A DNA stretch of 64,000 bases. Source: Skeletonema tropicum (lineage: Eukaryota > Bacillariophyta > Thalassiosirophyceae > Thalassiosirales > Thalassiosiraceae). The notes below the pieces were generated by a model. It had not been told where the DNA came from, searched no databases, and saw only the letters and a list, made by a program, of their open reading frames with translations. This document shows positions 1-10,323 of the stretch, one piece after another. Numbering within the stretch: the stretch's first letter is position 1; each line of letters starts with the position of its first letter. Where the stretch lies: assembly GCA_037178625.1 (NCBI GenBank), contig CM074146.1, positions 1,054,001 to 1,118,000 of the forward strand. The letters are read 5' to 3'. Position numbers and translations under genes: made by a program.

Positions 1-1183
1 AAGAAGAGCTGCGAAGATAATAAGCGGAGAGACGGAGAAGATATTTGATCTCATGCTAATGTCGTTAACTTGGGCTTGGTTACTATTATGCTTATGGTGT
101 GGTTTGATTGGTTGTCGGTGTGGGTTGTGGCTTTGGCAAATGTCTGACAGAGATGATTTGTCTTTATCTTTAGCTGCAGGCGTTTGTTGATGACTGTGTT
201 TTATGAGCAGATACTCTCTACTAGCTATTTCATTTCCACAGTCACCGTTGCCTTGGCTTCCTGGATATGAATCCTTTCGTGCAGCAGGTGTGTGACGGCA
301 GTCGCGCACCTGGGCTGCGGGAAGTAACTATCTGATACATATTTAGTACTTCGTGAAGCTGCGCACGTAGTCTTGGTCTTGAATGATCCTTCTGTCAGTG
401 TACGACAGAATTACATTGAAATAGAAGTCGTGTACTCTCTCCTGTCGGAAACATCACAGGGCTCCCGCCGACGTCTACGGCTTGTCTTCTAATGTCATGC
501 CTTTGCCTAAGTATGCATTCTTGTCATGTTGAGGTTGAACTCCACCTCTGTGCACGATTCGATCCCCTCAGGTTCAAGTTCAAGCACGTCTCTTTCTCTC
601 TAAGTATCCAAGCTTCGACAAAGCTTAGAGTTATTGCGGAAATCTGACGAGCTAGCTCTAGAGCGTAGCGTGGCCGCGTCTGTATGTATGTAACGTTTCT
701 GTACGTGGGCTGTACATGGGTGGGAATCAGCTATGTAGCCAGATTTTTTTGTACATAGAGGGTTCCCCACCAAAGAGGCCTCATTCTCGCTTTTTGGTTA
801 GTTCAAACTTTGGATAAGTAATGTGAGAATAGACTGGGGCAAATACAAAAACTGTGGGGTGAAATTTTAATTTTAACACCTTTCTCTACCACACTCTAGT
901 TTATATAATTATATCCCTTAGGATATTTTGTTTGCCGAGTCTTAATTGGGTTGGCGTTAGGGGGGCTTGCGCTCTTCGACTGAAGAAGGTAGCAGCTGTT
1001 CGGCCCCTCAAATCGAAATATCCTGGATAATTTTTTTTTCACTGTAACTTCTGCCTGTCAAATCGAAAGATCCTGGATTCTTATTTTTCACTGCATTCTG
1101 CCTGTGTTGCTCCAGCTCCAGACCAATCATGATATTGTGTTATGCACTAAAATGCTTGCTCGGCTCATAATTTTTACTTCGAC
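1..1183. other. Non-coding stretch, no gene recognised
   Basis: I see no credible open frame, splice-linked exons or RNA gene here. The only clear structure is a short tandem duplication at 1009-1105, listed separately. There are several poly-T runs around 1029-1095. It could be the 5' flank or untranslated DNA of the decayed transposon region that follows. Confidence 0.5.
1009..1105. repeat. Short imperfect tandem duplication
   Basis: Two adjacent units of about 48 bp, each starting CAAATCGAAA and continuing with ATCCTGGAT, a T-rich tract, CACTG and CTGCCTGT. The units differ by a few substitutions and in the length of the T-rich tract. Confidence 0.75.
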
Positions 1184-4100
1184 ATGGATGTTCTCGGCAT
1201 GGATTTGATGCTCCCAAAGGAAGAACAGCAAGGAGTGAGTCAAGCTGCTGTTCCTCTGCACCAGTCATCTCATCGAAATGAGGTTACGAACAATGTTGTG
1301 ACTACTACCTTGCCTGTTGGACTGATCTTGGTCTTCGTCGACTCTCTTGATGATGATCACTTTCACTTTTGATATCTCCCAAGTGCTCATAATATTTGAG
1401 CACTAATCTACAAGATGATAAACGCCAACGGTAAGAGAGATTATTCAGCTAGTGCTGCACCACCGGGCCATCACGATCGCAGTCAACAGCAGCTGTTACC
1501 CATGAGGCAGCACGAAACAAACACCCACTGCCCTTGGTCCCAACCCTGGAGGGTGATAATGCAGCACCTTCAGACTTCACATTATCGCCTTCGTCACTTT
1601 GTTGCAATGCCACCAAAACTGCGGTGCTGCTTCCTGTATCAATGATGGGGAGGGTTATGGAAAATGTCTCTGTATTCATGTGGAGTTAACATGCTCAAGA
1701 GGATTTCTACACTCAAGTCTGCTCTGGTATCACCGCTGCTGGATGTCATGTACTGGAGCGATTCCGACTACTTCATGGGGATGACATTTTTTGATTCCGT
1801 GATCAAGGGTGTGTGCCCAGTTCTGTCTATTCTTGACATGCTCAAGTCTACACAACATACCGTGTCTATAATATTTGGTGCGGAGGGAAGTTCTTTTATC
1901 ATGTATCACCCATTGATATGGATGTTGTGAAACAGTCATCCACATCTATTCCATGTTATGGAACGGGGTTTTATGTTGTCTCAGCGTCATCGTATCATTC
2001 CATCGACACAACAATCTACATCCACTAATCATCTTCATGCCAATTCTCTCGCTGTGTGGGGAGATCCTCTTCTTTCGACGATTGTTTTATCCGCGACGAT
2101 AGATAATGAAGCGATATCTGCCGAGATGCTAGTTATTCAAGAGTTGATGGATTTGCTCACAACACTCACAAGTTCCGTAAGATCGATGGTTCTTACATCT
2201 CGCTTGCTGTGATTTTTCACAACCATTGAGCATCGTGACTTCCAGTGCAGGACCTTGTCAACTGCCACTGACTGTTCTAGTCCCAAGTTCTTTGATACAT
2301 ACTTCTGTCAGCAAGGATTGTCTACCGCTGGTTTCGTTCTGGATCATGTACAAATGCACATCTGCAGTATACAAGACATCTTTTCTTTTGCGTTCTGGAA
2401 GACATCAACCTCAATCATGTCTTCTTGTTTCGGAAAGGCACTGCTTGCATGTCTTGCACTTAGTATGCATCAAACGAGGCTGTCTTATTGGCGGAGGATA
2501 TCAATCTGGCATTACTCTGGGGAGGGTTTCTCATGCATAAACGAACTTCAACATCCATGTCACGAATTACTTGCTACGCTGACTTGTGCTTTGCGGATAA
2601 TGCTAATTCGTTGTTCATCGGTAATGATGTTTGTACGACCAATATCGCCGCTTGTGTCGCATCGTTGGTTATTGGGGAGCTCTTGTCCATGAAGACGATG
2701 CATAATGTTCGCTGCCTTGTGCCTTCATCAAGATGATTTGATTATTGGAAGTCCGCAACAAGATATTCGTCACATCCATCGAGTCCAATGGACATACACC
2801 TTTCTGGTTTTGCCGTTCATCACCAGTGTCCTCTTTGGAAGTAGTACTCAACTTCATCGCATCTTCTTGCCATGGGGAGCTGCTCCATCCAACTGCACTC
2901 CAATCGCTTTGCAAATCATCTACATTCTTTTGCATCATCTTGTGAGCTACGAAACTACCTCTACGGATAATGGCAAGTTCTACGCTAAGAGACCATCTTG
3001 TATATCTTCGATGGATGGGGAGCAATTATTACCTGCGACAATCCAATACTTTATTAATTTAGAGTTGCCTCGATGCTTCGAGATGAATAGGGAACGCTTG
3101 CCTGTGCATTTGCAATGTTTCTATTGCCATTTGGTTGTTGGAGAATATCAATGTGATATTTCGTCGTACCCATCAGAGCTCATTTTGCTTGCAATATCTT
3201 CCGTGGCTGTGCAGATTTTGAAATTACAGCATGGGGAGGGGATCGCTGCTGCCATTTCTACAAGGGTCGACGACGCTGCTATATGCCTGCTGATAGAATG
3301 CTGAAGGATGGTCAATTTGCTGGGACTGATCGACCTCGTCGTGTCATCCACTGATGGGGAGATGCTTCTTGTGTATCTTACAAGTTGTTTGATTCATTCG
3401 GTCTCGCTCTGACAGGTACTGATTGGATTCAATTCCGACATGGAAAGTCTTCTGAGGCACGTTTCCTTCCAATTTTGTCCGCTCAACTTAGACATGGTAT
3501 CATTATTTCGTGGGTGGGAAGTGGTGCTATTTCACAGGCCATCGGTAATGGCAATCGTACTATCAACACCTATGCTCGTGACGCATTGTGGATCGATGGG
3601 CCCAAAATCTACATTGTACGTGATCGTGTCACCTCGGATTTTAGAGATCTTGTGAGTTGTAAACTTTATGGCGTCGATTATGCGGAGCGTTTGAAGTATC
3701 TTGTGCATCTCGAGTTGTTCATACCTTGTCATCAAATTGACGTTGGATACTCTTGGAAACCAAGTATTACTACTACTTGTCGACGCAATGATTCTATTGG
3801 ATTCACTGTTGGGAATGCCTTGCGAGACATCATTTCTGTTCGATTTATCTCCGTTCGATTTCCAAATGGACTGAACAACATCAACTTCATGATCAACTTA
3901 AAGCTCAAGACAACCGCACGTCGACTACAAGTTCAAGTCACAAGTGACATACCTTCGCAAATAGCCACATCACCTCATCTTTCGCATCTTGTGATGACTC
4001 GTTGAATATATCAAGTTGGATAACCTTGTGGGGAGAGGAGATTTTAGCGGAGAAGATGATAGAAGCGAAGGAAGAATCATGGGGAGAGATATTTGCAGTG

Positions 4101-4290
4101 ATTAACGCAATGACAGGAGACAGGTTTGGGTTTAGTCATGAAGACAACGTTCTACACAAACGCTGGCGTTATTCTTGTGCGAGTTTCGGACATTTCTTTG
4201 GATTGGTATTGCTCTTGTGACGTGTTATGAGGAGCCATAAACTTCAGACTGTTGACTTGGACATATCAATAACGTATCGTTGGGGAGTGA
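1184..4290 (+). pseudogene. Decayed Copia-type retroelement region with a recurrent TGGGGAG motif
   Basis: No frame stays open for more than about 200 codons. Bases 3178-3335 align by eye with 23655-23839, the integrase core of the Copia-type element further right. They share the run around CATGGGGAGGG, the GTCGACG block and a 21-base stretch ending TTTGCTGGGA. I could not align the flanks of that match, so most of the region is assigned by proximity only. The heptamer TGGGGAG occurs ten times between 2057 and 4287 (2057, 2518, 2673, 2873, 3016, 3232, 3355, 4029, 4080, 4281), and also recurs in the better-preserved element. The likely reading is an old, indel-riddled copy on the + strand. A non-coding repeat with its own periodic motif is the alternative. 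Confidence 0.45.
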
Positions 4291-4629
4291 CAGCCGGAAA
4301 ATTAGGGTACCAATTTATGGGTATGTACGGACACTCACTGATATGTAAGCATTCTGGTAGTGAATGAAAGCGCGCTGTCAACAATATTCCGCGAAGGGAA
4401 TGAAGGGAAATCCAACATGATTGATCTCATAGAAGAAGGTAGAAAAGAATCACCAATAAAGTAGTGCTGTTGACGTGGGCAACGCTTAGAGATAAGTGGC
4501 TTTGAGACAAGCAACGTGATAAAAAACGAAGAACCAGTGCAACGATGTACGGCCTGTAAGGAGTTACAATTTGTGCAAACCTGTACATCTTCTGCTGATT
4601 TACACTCAGATAGGATAGGCGGGAGAGGA

Positions 4630-5119
4630 GGTGGAAAAATTGGGATGGAGAGAAGGTATGGACTGTTTCTGCTGACGACGTGGAGTGGGTAGAGTTCGAG
4701 CACTACCCGACTACTGGCACCAAAGCACGGACCTTCAAGCTCAAACCACAAGAATTTTCGGCCACTATCAAGTTCCCTCTGACTGAAACAATACTACAAC
4801 AGTGGGCAATGCACAAGTCAAGCAGGTTCCTGTCAACTCCAACACAGCAACAACTGGCCATAAGCTGCAGGGAATGTCAAAAGACGTCCTCATTGTCAAT
4901 GACTGGAACTATCGATGCGTGAACTGGATCTACGTTGTCTTGTCGAGGGCGAGAACACTAGCTGGACTCTACCTAATGAAACCGTTGGACCTCGAGCGCA
5001 GCTTCAATGTCCCTCAGAATATCATTCGCTTCGAGCAACGTTTGAAGGACACCAAAGAACGACCAATTCTCGACATGTTGGGTTACCAATCAAATGCAGA
5101 GATCGATACAATGCAGTGA
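4630..5119 (+). pseudogene. PIF1-like helicase, C-terminal fragment (broken)
   Basis: The frame ending at 5119 carries the C-terminal signature of PIF1/Helitron-type superfamily 1 helicases: TGHKLQGMS (motif V-like) followed by NWIYVVLSRARTLAGLYL (motif VI, with the arginine of the SRAR group) and a short tail with LDLERSF. The preceding part lies in another frame from about 4680, with EFEHYPTTGT and FSATIKFPLT. The switch is near 4810, so at least one indel separates them. The ATP-binding Walker motifs are absent. It is a relic of a larger helicase gene or Helitron, not a working enzyme. Confidence 0.7.
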
Positions 5120-5321
5120 AGAGTTTTAGTAATCAGAAAGTTCATAACAACAACTAGAGAATACATTATAGAGATGAACCTTTTGGATCTGCGAAAGCAC
5201 CTACCCAAAAAACAAGTGCTTTATTATGCTCTATGCTCACTTTTGTGCAGCGAGAGAATTTCGTGCAGCAAGAACAGAAGCACGAAAGCCGGGAGAAGCT
5301 TGCCCTGCCGGAATACTTTAA

Positions 5322-6135
5322 ATGGCAGTCCCTTTCATAATGGGAGTATTTTGTACATGGTCTTTTCTCATGAGGAATCGCTGTGACATAGGCTAGGATG
5401 TTTCATTCTCACCTCAAAATCTCGGGAGGTGGATTTCTTACTCGCAAGAAAGAGTGAATTCAAAAGGCAACGGCGGCCAACGGCCACTCCAGCCACAACA
5501 AAATTCAAACAGCCTCCACCATGACAAGACATGCTAAGAAAGTATTGTAAGCGCTGCCGGCGGCCGCCTAACCACCATGCCCTCTCTCATCTGCAATGAA
5601 TTTAACACCACTATCAGTGATAGCACCGTTGCTCGCGAAGGTGGAGAAAACCTGACTTGAGACGAAAGGTTTGTCCATTATTGAGAGGAAAGATGAGTCA
5701 TCAGTAGTGGGTGTTAAAGTTTTGGCGTCTCAACCGATGCGTCGAATAAAACCAACTGCACGGGATTCCTCGCACCGACCTGCAATGGAAACTCTTGACG
5801 TTCTCGATGTATTTTTCTGCTGCACGCGAAGAATTTGGGGCGGAAAAGGTAAGAATTCATTATTGCAAAATTAATACACATCGAACAATCACCACACAAC
5901 ATACGTCAATGATTTACTCACGAATTTTCAATCGGTAAATACTTATCACGTCTACGTCATATATCACCATCATCTATTACACCATTAATAAGACGTCGCA
6001 GCTGCATTTGATTGTTTATGATCCTTCGGCAAAAAGTCGTTGCTCCAGTTTGAAATGAAAGGACATCAGCCTCAGCCCAGTGACGTACAGAGAGGGAAGA
6101 AGACAATCCGTTCAAAAGGGTCGGTGTTATTAAGC
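5322..6135 (+). repeat. Left arm of foldback element
   Basis: Pairs with 7275-8089 in reverse complement. The outer ~150 bp and the block 5555-5790 are the best conserved. A segment at 5820-5852 ends in a GTAAG donor-like site and is conserved in the opposite arm, so the arms may contain captured exon-like sequence. Confidence 0.85.
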
Positions 6136-7274
6136 ATCCGACAATCAGCCTCGGCAACGTGCGGAATTCGAAGCAGTATAGGTGAGCTGGTCACGTTCTT
6201 GTTGCACGTCAATAATATCGTAATGTATCGTCTCTTCTGTATTGAACGCACATCAACTTCGGCGAGGTTAATCCTTGATGTATCGTTTGTCATCTCATTT
6301 AAATTCAAACCTCTCTTACAAATGTACTCTACAGATGTAAACGGACAACAATGAAGACAGTAACAATATCACGTCAATCACAATCATGTTGCTCCCGATT
6401 GAATGCATAATTACTGCTTAAAACACTCTTTATCGGATGACGATGCCTCGACCGCGACGAATTATATCCTTGTTGAAATCATGATTGCTTTTATGATGCA
6501 GTCATTATTTCTATGCCATATATTCCGCTGCTATGAATGTCTCTGTTGGCAAATGCGGAAAATCTCTCTGTGTCATGTACCGCATATTCGAAGTGTCATT
6601 AGTTTGTCAGGTTGAATGCATTGAGAGCCGGTATTTCATAGTGTGTCTATACTGTAAGCATTGTGCATAAAATAGATTGTGAAGATTGCTTTGTAATGTT
6701 CTATCTGTTATTCCTATCAACAGTTATTGGAAGAGAGAAGATTGCATCGTAATGTTTCTCTCCGTTGTCGGATGAGATAGATTGCCATCGCCGATGGAAG
6801 CAATGGGAAGAAGAGGTCTTACTGGAGATCTGTTACGTCTAAAGAGTGCAATGGCAATGGATAGCCTAAGATTTAAGTGCGATAGGAGAAGCAATTTTTC
6901 ATGATAATCGTTGTACTAACAATTGATTACATCTATTTTGTGCATAGGCGAAGCAAGTGTGTGCATAACATCACACCAGCGCAGTCACTGACGTGCGTGA
7001 ATTCTGACATGTGCAGTGTGCAGGGAGAACCCTTCGTCTATTTCGTCGAACAGGCTGCAACCTTCGGAGACGTTTGACAGATGTCGTACCCAGAGAAGAC
7101 TACGACGTGGATGAGCAAGACCATAACAGAGCGGAATTGCATCCGTTTTCCAGCAGTGTTGTTTCATCTCTTGATGGTACGACCCAATTGCAGCAGCTGA
7201 TATGTCATGTCAGATTAGTCCGATTACAAGTGTCCGACTCTAGTGGTTTCTACCATTGCACTTGAGACGGCGGC

Positions 7275-8089
7275 AGATTATCGCCGACCCTTTTGAAAGG
7301 GAGGTCTCTTCCTCTCTCTACAAAACGTCACCAGACTGAGGCAGACGTACATTCATTTCAAACTGGAGCAATAACTTTTTTCGAAGGATCATCGACACAA
7401 ATGCAGCTGAAGGGGTCATGTTCTTGATGTAATCGATGATATATGACGAAGACGCTAAAGCATGTGTTGTCATTCGTGAGTACTTCATCATCATCATAAA
7501 CTTGAATTGTGTGGAGAAATGTGTGTTCATGTTTCAAAAATGAACTGTTACCTTTTTCCGATCCGCCCAAATTCTTCGCGTGCAGCGGCACAGAATTACA
7601 TCAGAGTGTCCATTGCAGGTCGGTACGAAGAGTCACGTGCAGTTGGTTTTATTCGACGCATCGGTTGAGACGCCAAAACTTTAACACCCACTACTGATGA
7701 CTCATCTTTCCTCTCAATAATGGACAACCCTTTCGTCCCAAATCAGTTCTTCTTCATCTTCGCATGCAGCGGTGCTATCGCTGATTATTGTGGTTAAATT
7801 CAATGCGGATGAGAGAGGGCATGGTGGTTAGGCGGCCACCGGTAGCATGGTCATGGTCTATTTATTACTCAAAAGGCTGTTCGAATTTTAAGTATCCTGT
7901 AGAATGTCCGTTTGCGTGCCGTTTGCCGTTGCCTTTTGAATTCACTCTTTCTTGCGAGTAAGAAATCCACCTCCCGAGGCTTTGAAGAAGTGACTTCTGA
8001 TAAAGAGAAACATCCTAGCCTATGTCACAGCGATACTTTATGAGAAAGGACCATGTACAAAATACTCCCATTATGAAAGGGACTGCCAT
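7275..8089 (-). repeat. Right arm of foldback element
   Basis: Reverse complement of 5322-6135 with scattered substitutions and small indels. The innermost shared block is the GGGTCGG run near 7283-7290, matching 6116-6122. Confidence 0.85.
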
Positions 8090-8277
8090 TTAAGATCAGC
8101 CCGCCAATTACTACTACTTGGACCTTGGACGAGAGAGATCAGTAGTATTAGTATGAATAAGTGATGTAGTGTATGTATCTGTGTAAGGTGTAGTGTTAAT
8201 CTAAGCTAGGATCTCAGCCACCTCACCAAAACCTTAGCCTTAGCATACAGAATGTCAAGTAATTTTTGCAGGTGCAG

Positions 8278-8814
8278 GCTACTGGCGGGAACTAAATCGT
8301 ACCTCGACAAAAATGGTACCGTGGCTAAATCCCACACAAAACACTAATAACAAAACACAACAAACATGATTCTAAACCCTTATGCGGTGGTTCTGGCCTC
8401 CATGTCGCCCCCCCAACCCAACCCCCGAGCATAATATGATAGTAGAGACTAAAAGCTTTCGATAGAACCACTGGTCAACGTTATATGTAGTATGCTCGCA
8501 CAGCAGCAGTAGCATATTAGAGTATACGGTAGGCAGGTAGGTAGTAGGCATGCGTCATTCTAGATTGAAATCGCAGTTATTGAGTTCAAATTTGTCGATA
8601 GGTGCTCTATATCGACGAATTATAGTTTCTTATGCAACAAATAATGTATATATAATGTTTGGGATGTTATGATGAGCTTACTTTATGTATTTTTGTCGAG
8701 TATGATGGCCATTTTATGACTCTTTTCATGTTGTTAGCTAATAGTTAGTGTTTTGTGCGTGAAAATTGCTAAATGGTACCGCGGCGACGGTACCATTTGG
8801 TTCCCGCCAGTAGC
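8278..8814. mobile_element. MITE with ~75-bp terminal inverted repeats
   Basis: The ends are CTACTGGCGGGAAC (left, from 8279) and its inverse GTTCCCGCCAGTAG (right, to 8813). With small gaps the similarity extends about 75 bp inward, including ATGGTACCG and ACAAAACACTAA. Two insertion readings fit: a CAGG four-base duplication (8275-8278, 8814-8817), or a TA duplication with ends CTGGCGGGAA, as in Tc1/mariner-type MITEs. There is no coding capacity in 537 bp. It lies about 185 bp right of the foldback element and downstream of the membrane-protein gene on the minus strand. Confidence 0.8.
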
Positions 8815-9091
8815 AGGGACAATAAGTACAATATCGCTATCCTACTTATTAGCCTATCACTATCATCATTGTCATTATTATTATGCAGCCAAAGACAAAG
8901 ATAGAAAGCATATATAGGGGCAATCTACTTTTCTATCCCTCTCCCTTCTACCTTTCGAGAGCGAGAAACAAGAAGGCAGGATCGTTCTGCTTCTGCTTCT
9001 ACCTCACATTGACTCATTGGATGCTCACATGTACGCTTTTATTGGCCACTCTCACACTTTTCGCACTTGTCAATAGCTGTACAGGCGTTGT

Positions 9092-9865
9092 TCATAATGT
9101 AGATTGGGATTGGGACTGATTGGCCCCAGCATCATCATCATCATCACTGAATTTAAACCGAATCCAGTCGGCAATAACATACAACATTGCTGAGACGAAA
9201 AATAAAATCATCATGTCCAATTCCATCTTGTTTGGAATGTCTCCAAAATCCTTTTCAGGAGAAGCAGAAACCTCCAAATGTAGAAACACAACATACCACA
9301 CAGCTCCAATGAATACGAAACCATTCGATGTCAAATCCATCGTGAATGCGAGACCGTTGGGAATGAAATCAATGAAGTCAGTGCCCTCACCCTCACCCTT
9401 ACTATACTCTTCTTTCATCTGAAAAAACAAACTTAACACAGCCATAACTAAAAGCAAATAGGCTGAACATAGCAACACTTTTTTCTCAGATTCAAATTCT
9501 CTCTTTATCCAAAGTGAAAAGCCCACAATATCTAAGATCCCCATTACGATGAAGAGCACTGAAATGATACGATTCCATTTCGGACTACCGCTATGATATC
9601 TTCCATGACCAACTGTCCGAACACTGCAGATATCTATTGTAAACTCGATGATGCCGGAGATAACGATGAGTACAAATCCCAAGAAGTAGACAGTTATTGC
9701 AATTTTCTCTCTAGCACGGTTGGTGAATTCATATATTTGGAACCACAATCCAAAGGTGTATCCAAATAGGAGGATTACGTTGGCAGAGAATGCTGCACGG
9801 TCGATTTGAAGTGCAGAGGGAGAGGAACAGTTGATGCTGATTGATGGTGATGGAAGACGGGGCAT
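9092..9865 (-). CDS. Hypothetical six-helix membrane protein
   Basis: An uninterrupted 257-residue frame starting at an ATG at 9865. Six hydrophobic segments are visible at roughly 26-45, 53-78, 98-119, 129-149, 178-197 and 217-237, separated by short charged loops. The loop at 150-170 is acidic and Gly-rich. The C-terminus is hydrophilic with a run of five Asp followed by a Ser/Gln tail. There is no cleavable signal peptide. I do not recognise a family motif, so the function is unknown. It is an integral membrane protein of unknown compartment. The gene is single-exon and divergent from the LRR gene starting 459 bp away, so the two may share a promoter region. Even helix spacing and lack of stops make it a convincing real gene. 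Confidence 0.75.
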   Translation of the reverse strand: MPRLPSPSISINCSSPSALQIDRAAFSANVILLFGYTFGLWFQIYEFTNRAREKIAITVYFLGFVLIVISGIIEFTIDICSVRTVGHGRYHSGSPKWNRIISVLFIVMGILDIVGFSLWIKREFESEKKVLLCSAYLLLVMAVLSLFFQMKEEYSKGEGEGTDFIDFIPNGLAFTMDLTSNGFVFIGAVWYVVFLHLEVSASPEKDFGDIPNKMELDMMILFFVSAMLYVIADWIRFKFSDDDDDAGANQSQSQSTL

Positions 9866-10323
9866 TATGCATTATTGTAGCGACGATGGATTATAACATT
9901 GCAGATATGAGTGATTCGCGCAGATGGGAGCCGGCTTGGCCAAGAAGTAGCTTGTACTCATAGCTAAGCTGTATGCAGCTTTTACAATAGCTTGAATCTT
10001 GAATCGCGCTACGCGGGCTTGAACTTGAGGGGACGGATTGATCGTGTCCAATCATAGGAGCTAAACGTCGTAACGACACTTATTATTAGGTGTTAAGTAC
10101 TGTCGTGATTTGTGATTGGTGTCAAAGACAGAACGGAGTACCACTAAGTCATTCCACGACCTAGTTCTTTTAAATCATGATCTTGCTTTGATCGATCAAC
10201 CTGCAATCAACAGCCAGCGGAAGGTGGAAGGTGGAAGCTAAAGCTTCCTACTTATCTACCATACCATCCCCGTCATAATATTTGCATCACCGTCTTTACC
10301 TCAATTACTCGTATTTTTCTATC
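9866..10323. other. Divergent intergenic region
   Basis: A 458-bp spacer between a minus-strand and a plus-strand gene, so it should hold both promoters. I see no TATA box in a convincing place and no long repeats. The frame from 9891 to 10079 on the minus strand shows no domain and is not called. Confidence 0.4.

Larger units (their letters stand above)
5318..8093. mobile_element. Foldback-type DNA transposon with ~0.8 kb inverted arms, flanked by TTAA
   Basis: The left arm begins ATGGCAGTCCC at 5322 and the right arm ends in its reverse complement at 8089. Each end is bordered by TTAA (5318-5321, 8090-8093). Arm alignment by eye continues, with indels, to about 6135 on the left and 7275 on the right. 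Some blocks are near-perfect, for example 5660-5770 against 7620-7735. The ~1.1 kb centre shows no transposase. TTAA flanks are what piggyBac-type insertion leaves, but TTAA is its own reverse complement, so it could equally be part of the inverted repeat. A read-through transcript would fold into a long hairpin. The element appears non-autonomous. Confidence 0.85.

Noticed and set aside
2705..4005. Frames of about 200 codons in the 2.7-4.0 kb region taken as genes
   Set aside because: No domain, no splice continuity, and a local match to retroelement integrase in a different frame. They are relic DNA.
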